The position numbers and the translations under genes were made by a program. From a bacterium (lineage in GTDB: Bacteria; SZUA-79; Acidulodesulfobacterales; Acidulodesulfobacteraceae), in assembly GCA_021789455.1 (NCBI GenBank), contig JAJYJN010000061.1, positions 1-5,455 of the forward strand: 5,455 bases of DNA, given 5' to 3'. The notes beneath the pieces are model-generated. The model did no database searches. It saw only the letters and a program-made list of their open reading frames with translations, and was not told the DNA's origin. Below, piece by piece: positions 1-5,455 of this stretch. Each line of letters starts with the position of its first letter. Positions within the stretch are counted from its first letter, which is position 1.

Positions 1-448
1 CTATCATTTTAATACCGTCATAAGTTCTTCTATGGAGTTAATTAACGAATTTAACGACTTTATAACCGGCGAAGCCTTTAAAAAAGATGTTATGAGCAAA
101 GCCGATAAATATTTGCTTAAATATTTTTTAAACTCCGTTATTTTAATACTGTATCCTTTTATTCCTCATGTCTGCTCCGAAGCATTCGAAATATTAAATA
201 TTTCTTTTATAGAAAACGCGCCTTGGCCTGAAAAAATAGATACCGGTTATGTCCGGGAAAATTGCAATATAGCCGTGCAGATAAACGGAAAAATGCGCGA
301 CCTTATAGTTGCGGATATAAATTCGGATGAGTCGGCAGTACTTAAGATTGCTTTGGAAAGCGTCAAAATTGCGAAATACGTCGGAGATAAAAGCCTCATT
401 AAAAAAACTATATACGTAAAAAACAAGCTTTTGAGTATAATAATATGA
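1..448 (+). CDS. leuS: Leucyl-tRNA synthetase, C-terminal part (5' end outside window)
   Basis: Leucyl-tRNA synthetase charges tRNA-Leu with leucine in the cytoplasm. Only the last 148 or so residues are visible. The frame is already open at base 2 (reading YHFNTVISSS before the first Met at 32), so that Met is internal and the gene begins upstream of the window. The visible part matches the class I anticodon-binding domain: an FNT...MELINEF helix, then YPFIPHVCSEAFE, the counterpart of the usual 'PFAPHxxEELW' block. The small LeuRS C-terminal domain follows, with VQINGKMRD and the ending KKTIYVKNKLLSIII, close to the typical 'RKVIYVPGKLLNIVV'. The catalytic HIGH/KMSKS region and the editing domain lie outside. 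The TGA stop overlaps the ATG of lptE (ATGA), which points to one transcript and translational coupling. The gene looks intact as far as it can be seen. Confidence 0.93.
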   Translation, partial: YHFNTVISSSMELINEFNDFITGEAFKKDVMSKADKYLLKYFLNSVILILYPFIPHVCSEAFEILNISFIENAPWPEKIDTGYVRENCNIAVQINGKMRDLIVADINSDESAVLKIALESVKIAKYVGDKSLIKKTIYVKNKLLSIII

Positions 449-984
449 AAAATAAACTTATACTTTTTATTTTTATTTTATTTACTGCTGGTTTTTCAAC
501 CTCCTGCGGGTTCAGGATTTTAAATGGAAAAGAAGGCTCCGTTAAGAAATATAACGATATCTCGCAGATATACATAAAACCTTTTAAAAATTTAACCTAT
601 AAGAGCGGGGCGGGGGTATATTTTTCCAATAATATCGCAAATTATCTTAACGTACAATCCGATATGTTTACATCCAATAAAAACGACGCGCTTTACTATT
701 TAACAGGAAAGATTACCTCTATACAGAACAGCGTAATGTCTTATACCGGAGTTGCCGCGGCGGTAGATTATATGCTCACCGTAAACGTGACGGTAAGCAT
801 GTACGGCACTAACGGGAAGATAATTTTCAGGAATGCCGCCTTTTCTTCGGGGGCAACATACTATAATTATGTTAATCCGCTTACAGCCCATAAACAGGAA
901 AAAACAGCGATAGAAACGGCATCTAAAAGAATAGCCAGAAAAATCGTAATATATATAGAGACTAAAAAATTAACCTCATACTAA
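445..984 (+). CDS. lptE: LPS-assembly lipoprotein LptE
   Basis: LptE is an outer-membrane lipoprotein that plugs the LptD barrel and helps deliver LPS to the cell surface. The 179-residue product has a typical lipoprotein signal: MKNK, a hydrophobic stretch at about residues 5-17, and Cys21 in the sequence FSTSCGF. The -3 residue is Ser rather than the usual Leu/Val, so the lipobox is slightly atypical. The 'CGF' start of the mature protein and IYIKPFKNLTYKSG (42-55) fit the LptE pattern in which an 'F-N-T' block follows the first beta strand. The C-terminal helix (about 152-173) also fits. Length is normal for the family. The ATG lies inside the leuS stop (ATGA) with no strong ribosome-binding site, so coupled translation is likely. 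The leuS-lptE order is the conserved arrangement known from E. coli and other Proteobacteria and is strong support. Sequence identity in this family is low, so the call rests on context plus motifs. Confidence 0.82.
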   Translation: MKNKLILFIFILFTAGFSTSCGFRILNGKEGSVKKYNDISQIYIKPFKNLTYKSGAGVYFSNNIANYLNVQSDMFTSNKNDALYYLTGKITSIQNSVMSYTGVAAAVDYMLTVNVTVSMYGTNGKIIFRNAAFSSGATYYNYVNPLTAHKQEKTAIETASKRIARKIVIYIETKKLTSY

Positions 985-1544
985 TCCAACCCTCTTATTT
1001 TCTTGTATATAATAAGAGTAATTTTTGCGAATAAATAACCTAAAATGCCGCCGGCGATTACGTCCAAAGGGTAATGCTCTCCGTCGTAAACGCGGGAAAA
1101 GGCTACCGCAAACGCAAGAATATAAAATAATTTTTTGCGTTTCGGAAATATATAGGAAAGAGCTACAGCGAGAGAGAAAGCGGTTACGGAATGGCCTGAA
1201 GGAAAAGACCGTTCGGTCAGATGCCTCCCCAGCAGGTTTATATGTACGGCGCCCGTTTTTATCAGTTCGTGGAGGGCCACTACAGGCCTGGGCCTGTTTG
1301 CTGCCCTTTTTATTATAATATCGAATATACCGGGAACAATTTGTGTTAAAAAAAGCAGAAGAAACGATTCTTTAAATTTCGGACGGTTATAAAAATAAAC
1401 ATAAACGAGGACAAGCCAGTAAACAACCCAGCCGTTGCCGAGATACGTAACCGCTCTCATATTGTCGTTCAATAGGGAAAAATGAAAGTTGTCGTTTATC
1501 AGCAGAAAAAGGGCTGTATCTAAACGGAGAATATAGGAAAGCAT
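981..1544 (-). CDS. PAP2-family integral membrane phosphatase
   Basis: This is a type 2 phosphatidic acid phosphatase (PAP2) superfamily protein of 187 residues, a normal length for the bacterial single-domain form. All three signature motifs are present: K79-x6-R86-P87 (KRAANRPRP), P115-S116-G117-H118, and S150-R151-x5-H157-x3-D161 (SRVYDGEHYPLD). His118 and His157 would be the catalytic pair. Hydrophobic segments near residues 36-51, 60-78, 120-133, 138-150 and 162-179 suggest five or six membrane helices with the active site at the membrane face. Possible substrates are undecaprenyl pyrophosphate (PgpB/BcrC-like), phosphatidylglycerol phosphate or the phosphates of lipid A (LpxE/F-like); sequence alone does not decide. 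The N-terminal LDTALFLLIN block is typical of the family and supports the ATG at 1544, although only AT-rich sequence and no Shine-Dalgarno motif lies in front of it. It converges on lptE, sharing four bases at the stop codons. Confidence 0.88.
   Translation of the reverse strand: MLSYILRLDTALFLLINDNFHFSLLNDNMRAVTYLGNGWVVYWLVLVYVYFYNRPKFKESFLLLFLTQIVPGIFDIIIKRAANRPRPVVALHELIKTGAVHINLLGRHLTERSFPSGHSVTAFSLAVALSYIFPKRKKLFYILAFAVAFSRVYDGEHYPLDVIAGGILGYLFAKITLIIYKKIRGLD
992..1026 (+). terminator. Probable intrinsic terminator for leuS-lptE, inside the PAP2 gene
   Basis: A perfect 8-base inverted repeat, CTCTTATT (992-999) and AATAAGAG (1011-1018), is separated by an 11-base loop and followed by TAATTTTT (1019-1026). 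This has the layout of a rho-independent terminator for rightward transcription, starting 8 bases past the lptE stop. The stem has only three G/C pairs, so it is weak. Read leftwards there is no T-run right after the stem, so it would not serve the PAP2 transcript. It lies wholly within the last codons of the opposing PAP2 gene. Confidence 0.5.
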
Positions 1545-1556
1545 AAATTTTATATT

Positions 1557-1584
1557 TTGATTTTATAGTTTATTAAGATATAAT
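1557..1584 (+). promoter_or_regulatory. Sigma70-type promoter for the nucleotidyltransferase gene
   Basis: TTGATT at 1557-1562 (4 of 6 consensus positions) and a perfect TATAAT at 1579-1584 are separated by 16 bases. Transcription would begin near 1591, giving a leader of about 70 bases before the ATG at 1663. The surrounding DNA is very AT-rich, so matches arise by chance more easily, but the complete -10 box with proper spacing in a divergent intergenic region is good support. Confidence 0.55.
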
Positions 1585-1611
1585 TTTAATAGAATAATTT
1601 GCTAAGCGCAA
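1583..1611 (-). promoter_or_regulatory. Possible leftward promoter for the PAP2 gene
   Basis: On the minus strand, TTGCGC (1611-1606, 3 of 6 consensus positions) and TAAAAT (1588-1583, 5 of 6) are 17 bases apart. Transcription would begin near 1576, leaving about 30 bases before the PAP2 start at 1544. Its -10 box overlaps the end of the rightward -10 box, so the two promoters would compete if both are real. The -35 match is poor. Confidence 0.25.
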
Positions 1612-1647
1612 CAACAATTATGCTTATCGGTAACAGGCAATAAGAAA

Positions 1648-1653
1648 AAGGGG
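1648..1653 (+). promoter_or_regulatory. Ribosome-binding site of the nucleotidyltransferase gene
   Basis: AAGGGG lies nine bases before the ATG at 1663. It is the clearest Shine-Dalgarno motif at any start in this window and fixes the start codon, which also places the MQAVIMAGG nucleotide-binding strand at the very N-terminus as expected for the family. Confidence 0.7.
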
Positions 1654-1662
1654 TATTAAGAT

Positions 1663-4182
1663 ATGCAGGCGGTTATAATGGCGGGAGGTTTCGGAACAAG
1701 GCTTAAGCCTTTGACCAATAACGCTCCGAAGCCGATGATACATATCGCGAACAAACCGATGATGGAGCATGTTATTAATCTCCTTAAAAAGTACGGAATT
1801 AACGATTTAATAGTCCTGCTGTACGTCCAGCCCGAACTTATAAAAAATTATTTTAAAGACGGAACAGATTTCGGCGTAAAAATAGAATACGTTCTTGCCG
1901 AAGAAGATTACGGGACGGCGGGGGCTGTAAAAAATGTCGAAAATATAATAAAAGATGACGACTTCGTCGTAATCAGCGCGGATATCATTACCGATATTAA
2001 TCTAAGCAGGCCTATAGATTTTCATATAAGCAGGAAAAGCGACGCCACTATAGTTCTTACAAGAGTCGAAAATCCCCTTTCTTTCGGGATAGTAATTACC
2101 GACAGCGAAGGAAGGATTACCAAATTTCTCGAAAAACCGACGTGGTCAGAGGTATTCAGCGATACCATAAATACCGGAATTTATATTTTAAATAAATCGG
2201 CATTAAAAATGATTCCCGAAAAAAGCGAGTTCGATTTTTCTAAAGACCTTTTCCCTATACTTTTGAAAGAAAATAAAAATCTTTTCGGGCATATATCGTC
2301 TGGCTACTGGAAGGACGTAGGCACGCTTTCGGAATACAGGCGGAGCCAGTTGGAAATTATAGCCGGAAAGATAGATTTGAATATCGAGGGAGAATACATT
2401 CCCGATAAAAATATAAAAATAGGCGGCAAGAGCATTATAGACATAAGCTGCGATGCAGAAAATTCCATATTCGGAAAGGACGTCCATATTCTTCAGAACT
2501 GTAAAATAAAAAATTGCGTTATAGGAGATAACTGCACTATAGGGGAAACTACACAGATAAGCGGTTCTGTTATAGGCAAGGGTTCGAAAATAGGCTCGAA
2601 CTGCGATATACAGGAAGCCGTATTGGGATATAAAACGGCCGTGGGGAACAATGCTTTTATAGGCTCCGGCGCCGTGATATCCGACGTATGCCGCATAGGC
2701 AACGGAGCGGTTATAAATCCTAACGTCAAGATATGGCCGTATAAAAACGTTGAAGACGGCGCGGTATTATCCGAAAGCCTCATATGGTCGGATAAATGGA
2801 GCGCTAAAATATTCGGACAATACGGAATAACCGCACTTGCAAATTTAGAAGTTACCCCTGAGTTTGCTTCTAAACTTGGAGCGGCATTCGGAGCGACTAT
2901 AGGCAAAAACAGGACGGTTTCCGTATCCCGCGACAGCCATAAGACCTCCCGTCTTTTTTCAAGGGCAGTTATGTCCGGCGTTCTTTCGGTAGGCGTCAAC
3001 GTCAACGATTTCAGCGATACCCCTATTTCCATAGTCCGGTATCAGGCGAAACAGTTCAAAAGTTCCGGCGGCATACACGTCAGAAAACATCCGTTCGATA
3101 AAAAACTTTTAAATATAAAGTTTTTCGACTCCAACGGTTTAGACCTGTCTTCCCTCGGAGAGCAAAAAATAGAAAGGCTGTTTTTTAGGGAAGATTATGC
3201 GAGAGTCGGTTCGGAAGATACGGGAGAGATATTTTATCCTACGCACGGAACGGAATATTATACCGACGGTTTTCTTAATACGATAGACGCCGATAAAATT
3301 ATAAAGAGAAAATTTAAAATAGTAATAGACTATTCGTACGGAAGTTCAAGCAAGATTTTCCCCGCAATAATAGGAAAGCTGGGAATAGATTCTGTTCATC
3401 TCAACGCAAATTTGGACCAGACTAAGATAACAAAAACGGAAAGAGAATTTAAAAAATCCCTTAAAGAGCTGTCGAGCATAGTAAGGTCTATTAACGCAGA
3501 CCTTGGTATTTTTATCGATAACGGCGGGGAAAAGATTTATATATGCGACGAAAACGGCGATAATATCGACGGCAATACGGCTTTAACTTTAATGGCGCTT
3601 TTAGTTATGAAAACGGAAAAAAACGACAGGTCTATTACCGTTCCTTCAAGGTCTTCTTTTAATATAACAAAATCTGCTAAAGATTACGGCTTCGAAATAT
3701 TTTTTGCCAAGAATTCTTCGAGCTGTCTTATGGAAAAATCGGCCAACTCCAATATTTGTTTTGCGGGAGATAACGAGGGAGGATATATTTATCCGAAATT
3801 TATGCCGGCATTCGACGGAATGTATTCCGCTATAAAACTGCTTGAGATGCTGGCTAAGCTCAACACTTCGATTAAAAACGAACTTAGATATATAGAGCCT
3901 TCCTATTTTGAATACAAAAAAGTTCCATGTCCTACCGAATTAAAAGGTTTTATAATGAGAAAATTTTTCGAAAAATACAGCGGCGACGATGTTTTATTAA
4001 TCGACGGAATAAAATTAATCAAACCCGGCGGATGGGTTCTTGCATATCCGACATCTGAAGGAGCTCATTTCGAGATATTTTCCGAGAGCAGGGATAAAGA
4101 AGAAGCGCTCGCGTTATTAAACCAGTTTAATAACGATATAGAAAACTGGAAGAACGAAAGAGATTTAAGCGCCCTATCGTAG
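1663..4182 (+). CDS. Sugar-phosphate nucleotidyltransferase fused to a degenerate phosphohexomutase region
   Basis: The 839-residue protein is usually annotated as mannose-1-phosphate guanylyltransferase or NDP-sugar synthase. Residues 1-235 form the nucleotidyltransferase domain: the NTP loop AGGFGTRLKPLT with APKPM (7-25), YGTAGA (83-88), the metal-binding SADIITD (105-111; Ala106 stands where Gly is common), FLEKP (155-159), NTGIY (170-174) and YWKDVGT (215-221, second metal Asp218). It would join a sugar 1-phosphate to NTP, releasing pyrophosphate. Residues 245-385 hold hexapeptide repeats of a left-handed beta-helix, such as IGDNCTIG and VIGKGSKIG. Residues 390-839 follow the four-domain alpha-phosphohexomutase fold, but its motifs are lost: GGIHVRKHP (469-477) replaces the TASHNP phosphoserine loop, DNGGEK (619-624) replaces DGDGDR, GDNEGG (702-707) replaces GExSGH, and YPTSEGAHF (795-803) replaces the RPSGTEP loop. 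I recall the same GGIHVR form in related long bacterial proteins, so this looks like a family trait and not decay. The substrate (mannose or glucose 1-phosphate) is unresolved. Confidence 0.88.
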   Translation: MQAVIMAGGFGTRLKPLTNNAPKPMIHIANKPMMEHVINLLKKYGINDLIVLLYVQPELIKNYFKDGTDFGVKIEYVLAEEDYGTAGAVKNVENIIKDDDFVVISADIITDINLSRPIDFHISRKSDATIVLTRVENPLSFGIVITDSEGRITKFLEKPTWSEVFSDTINTGIYILNKSALKMIPEKSEFDFSKDLFPILLKENKNLFGHISSGYWKDVGTLSEYRRSQLEIIAGKIDLNIEGEYIPDKNIKIGGKSIIDISCDAENSIFGKDVHILQNCKIKNCVIGDNCTIGETTQISGSVIGKGSKIGSNCDIQEAVLGYKTAVGNNAFIGSGAVISDVCRIGNGAVINPNVKIWPYKNVEDGAVLSESLIWSDKWSAKIFGQYGITALANLEVTPEFASKLGAAFGATIGKNRTVSVSRDSHKTSRLFSRAVMSGVLSVGVNVNDFSDTPISIVRYQAKQFKSSGGIHVRKHPFDKKLLNIKFFDSNGLDLSSLGEQKIERLFFREDYARVGSEDTGEIFYPTHGTEYYTDGFLNTIDADKIIKRKFKIVIDYSYGSSSKIFPAIIGKLGIDSVHLNANLDQTKITKTEREFKKSLKELSSIVRSINADLGIFIDNGGEKIYICDENGDNIDGNTALTLMALLVMKTEKNDRSITVPSRSSFNITKSAKDYGFEIFFAKNSSSCLMEKSANSNICFAGDNEGGYIYPKFMPAFDGMYSAIKLLEMLAKLNTSIKNELRYIEPSYFEYKKVPCPTELKGFIMRKFFEKYSGDDVLLIDGIKLIKPGGWVLAYPTSEGAHFEIFSESRDKEEALALLNQFNNDIENWKNERDLSALS

Positions 4183-4197
4183 CAATCTAAATAAACG

Positions 4198-4213
4198 ATA
4201 AGCGGCGGCTTAT
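4198..4213. repeat. Short inverted repeat after the fusion gene
   Basis: ATAAGC (4198-4203) and GCTTAT (4208-4213) form a perfect 6-base stem with a GGCG loop, 15 bases after the TAG stop. No T-run follows in either direction, so it is not a standard intrinsic terminator. It could stabilise the 3' end of the message, bind a regulator, or be chance. Confidence 0.4.
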
Positions 4214-4230
4214 AGTAAATGCTAAATTGT

Positions 4231-4253
4231 CTTAATATTCCATTTATATTAAG
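4231..4253. repeat. AT-rich inverted repeat upstream of the mutase gene
   Basis: CTTAATAT (4231-4238) and ATATTAAG (4246-4253) are a perfect 8-base inverted repeat around a 7-base centre, 32 bases before the ATG at 4286. The symmetry suits an operator or a weak leader hairpin. I find no convincing -35/-10 pair in the 4183-4285 gap, so the mutase may be co-transcribed with the fusion gene. Function is not established. Confidence 0.4.
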
Positions 4254-4285
4254 TATGACGAGGATAAGTAAAAATAGAGAATAAT

Positions 4286-5455
4286 ATGAATAACTCTTTT
4301 GAAATCGAGTTCGGAACGTCCGGTTACAGAGGCAAAATTGCCGACGACTTCACTTATGAAGCCGTCAAGCTTGTTTCGCAGGCGGTCTGCGATTTTTTAA
4401 CGGAAAAATATAAAGGCTCTTTTCCGTCTAAAAAAATAATAATAGGCTACGATACGCGTTTTTTATCCGAAGAATTTGCTAAAATCAGCGCCTGCGTCTT
4501 TTGCGCCAACGGTTTTAACGTAATTTTTGCCGACACCTTTACTCCTACGCCCGTTATCGCAATTAAAATATTAAAGGAAAAAGCTCTCGGCGCCGTCAAC
4601 ATTACCGCAAGCCATAATCCTTACAACTATAACGGCATAAAATTCTCGCCCGAGTGGGGAGGACCGGCTCTGCCGGAAGACACGGAAATCCTTACGAAAA
4701 AATCCAACGAACTTCTTAAAGCGCCGCGGTATAATTATATGGATTTCGGCTCGGCAAAGAAAAGCGGGTTGCTGACGGAAGAAGATTTTATAGGTTATTA
4801 TACGGAACTCGTAAAATCAAAATTAGATTTAAAACTCATCGAAGAAAACTGCGGAAATTTATATCCGTTTATTACTTCCATGCACGGAACTTCGAAGGGT
4901 ATGATAGGAAAGATTATCGGAGAAGCGGGGTATGAATTTAAAGAAATATACGAGGAAAGGGACGCTTTTTTTGCTCCCGGTTTTGCTCCCGACCCGTCCG
5001 CGAAGAATTTAAAAGAGATGGGAAAGATGGTTAAGGAATATAATGAAGGCAAGTCTAAGAAAACCGCCATAGGGCTTGCGGCGGACGGCGATGCCGACAG
5101 ATACGGCGTGCTTGACGAAGACGGAGAATTCGTCGAACCGAATATTATTTTTCCGCTTCTTTACAATTATTATATCGAAGGCAAGGGGATAAAAGGCGAT
5201 GCGGCAAGAAGCGTCGCTACGACGGCTTTAGTGGACAGGGTAGCAAAACATTACGGCTTTAAGGTTATAGAAACCCCGGTAGGCTTTAAATATCTCGGCA
5301 AACTTATATCCGAAGGCAAGGCTGTGATAGCCGGCGAAGAGTCGTCGGGTTTGACCGTAGCCGGACACGCTCCGGACAAAGACGGAATTTATACTTGTCT
5401 TTTGGTTTTAGAAATGCTCGCTTATTACAAAAAACCCCTGAAAGTTTTGGTAGAA
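4286..5455 (+). CDS. Phosphoglucomutase/phosphomannomutase family protein (3' end outside window)
   Basis: This cytoplasmic alpha-D-phosphohexomutase interconverts hexose 6-phosphate and hexose 1-phosphate through a phosphoserine. The frame is open for 390 codons to the window edge. Family members are about 460-480 residues, so the C-terminal phosphate-binding domain is mostly missing. Visible motifs are complete: EFGTSGYRG (8-16), GYDTR (54-58), the catalytic loop ITASHNP (106-112, Ser109), the Mg-binding loop DGDADR (267-272), and the sugar-specificity loop GEESSG (350-355). GEES resembles phosphoglucomutases more than the GEMSGH of PMM/PGM enzymes or the GEQSGH of GlmM, so glucose is the likelier substrate, tentatively. 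An in-frame TAA at 4265-4267 with no ATG, GTG or TTG before 4286 fixes the start. The ribosome site is weak (only AGAGA at 4276-4280). It lies 103 bases after the fusion gene on the same strand, and its product could supply that enzyme's substrate. Confidence 0.92.
   Translation, partial: MNNSFEIEFGTSGYRGKIADDFTYEAVKLVSQAVCDFLTEKYKGSFPSKKIIIGYDTRFLSEEFAKISACVFCANGFNVIFADTFTPTPVIAIKILKEKALGAVNITASHNPYNYNGIKFSPEWGGPALPEDTEILTKKSNELLKAPRYNYMDFGSAKKSGLLTEEDFIGYYTELVKSKLDLKLIEENCGNLYPFITSMHGTSKGMIGKIIGEAGYEFKEIYEERDAFFAPGFAPDPSAKNLKEMGKMVKEYNEGKSKKTAIGLAADGDADRYGVLDEDGEFVEPNIIFPLLYNYYIEGKGIKGDAARSVATTALVDRVAKHYGFKVIETPVGFKYLGKLISEGKAVIAGEESSGLTVAGHAPDKDGIYTCLLVLEMLAYYKKPLKVLVE

Noticed and set aside
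32..448. A short gene starting at the Met at base 32
   Set aside because: The frame is open back to the window edge and the residues before Met32 continue the leucyl-tRNA synthetase match, so this Met is internal to leuS.
1025..1318. Plus-strand open frame of 97 codons inside the PAP2 gene
   Set aside because: It is antisense to all three PAP2 signature motifs, and its product is rich in Arg/Lys without domain character.
1595..1629. Possible riboswitch or leader hairpin (ATAATT/AATTAT and TAAGC/GCTTA arms)
   Set aside because: The pairings are short, cross each other instead of nesting, and match no riboswitch class I know.
1622..1630. CCGATAAGC (minus strand) echoing CGATAAGC at 4196-4203, a possible shared operator
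   Set aside because: Only eight bases match, in opposite orientation and in AT-rich DNA; the match is too short to support a regulator site.
1620..1643. Seven-codon upstream ORF (ATG at 1620, TAA at 1641) in the leader of the fusion gene
   Set aside because: It has no ribosome-binding site, no attenuation-type residue bias and no alternative hairpins nearby; such mini-ORFs are common by chance.
2493..3032. Long minus-strand open frame (179 codons) within the fusion gene, plus a shorter one at 2203-2487
   Set aside because: Both lie antisense to well-supported beta-helix and mutase-like coding sequence and show no recognisable domain.
4198..4213. Intrinsic terminator after the fusion gene
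   Set aside because: A 6-base stem without a following T-run does not meet the pattern; it is kept only as an inverted repeat.

Overview
The window comes from an AT-rich genome of a diderm (Gram-negative-type) bacterium. Isoleucine ATA codons are abundant. The diderm call rests on a lipoprotein of the LptE type, an outer-membrane LPS-assembly factor, encoded directly after leuS as in many Proteobacteria. The sugar-nucleotide protein and the mutase look most like homologues from deltaproteobacterial, Nitrospirota-like or cyanobacterial lineages. That impression comes from memory of the families, and the phylum cannot be settled from this sequence.

Layout. Bases 1-448 (+) hold the 3' end of leuS (leucyl-tRNA synthetase), whose start lies before the window. 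Bases 445-984 (+) hold lptE, joined to leuS by a 4-base ATGA overlap. Bases 981-1544 (-) hold a membrane phosphatase of the PAP2 family that runs head-on into lptE; the two genes share four bases at their stop codons. A hairpin followed by a T-run, suited to stopping lptE transcription, lies inside the 3' coding end of the PAP2 gene. Bases 1545-1662 form a divergent intergenic region with a good sigma70-type promoter rightwards and a weaker possible one leftwards. Bases 1663-4182 (+) encode an 839-residue fusion: a sugar-phosphate nucleotidyltransferase, a left-handed beta-helix, and a phosphohexomutase-like region that has lost all its recognisable active-site motifs. After a 103-base gap with two inverted repeats, an authentic phosphoglucomutase/phosphomannomutase begins at 4286 and runs off the window at 5455.

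How they fit together. The mutase would convert a hexose 6-phosphate to the 1-phosphate, and the fusion protein would activate a sugar 1-phosphate to an NDP-sugar (GDP-mannose or an NDP-glucose). Such donors feed LPS, exopolysaccharide or glycogen-type synthesis. LptE helps insert LPS into the outer membrane, and the PAP2 protein may dephosphorylate a lipid carrier or lipid A. The common theme is envelope glycoconjugate supply and export, but the functional link is an inference from gene proximity. I see no mobile element, CRISPR array, tRNA, rRNA or clearly novel system. The most notable points are the inactive-looking mutase region next to an intact mutase, and the overlapping convergent gene ends with an embedded terminator.
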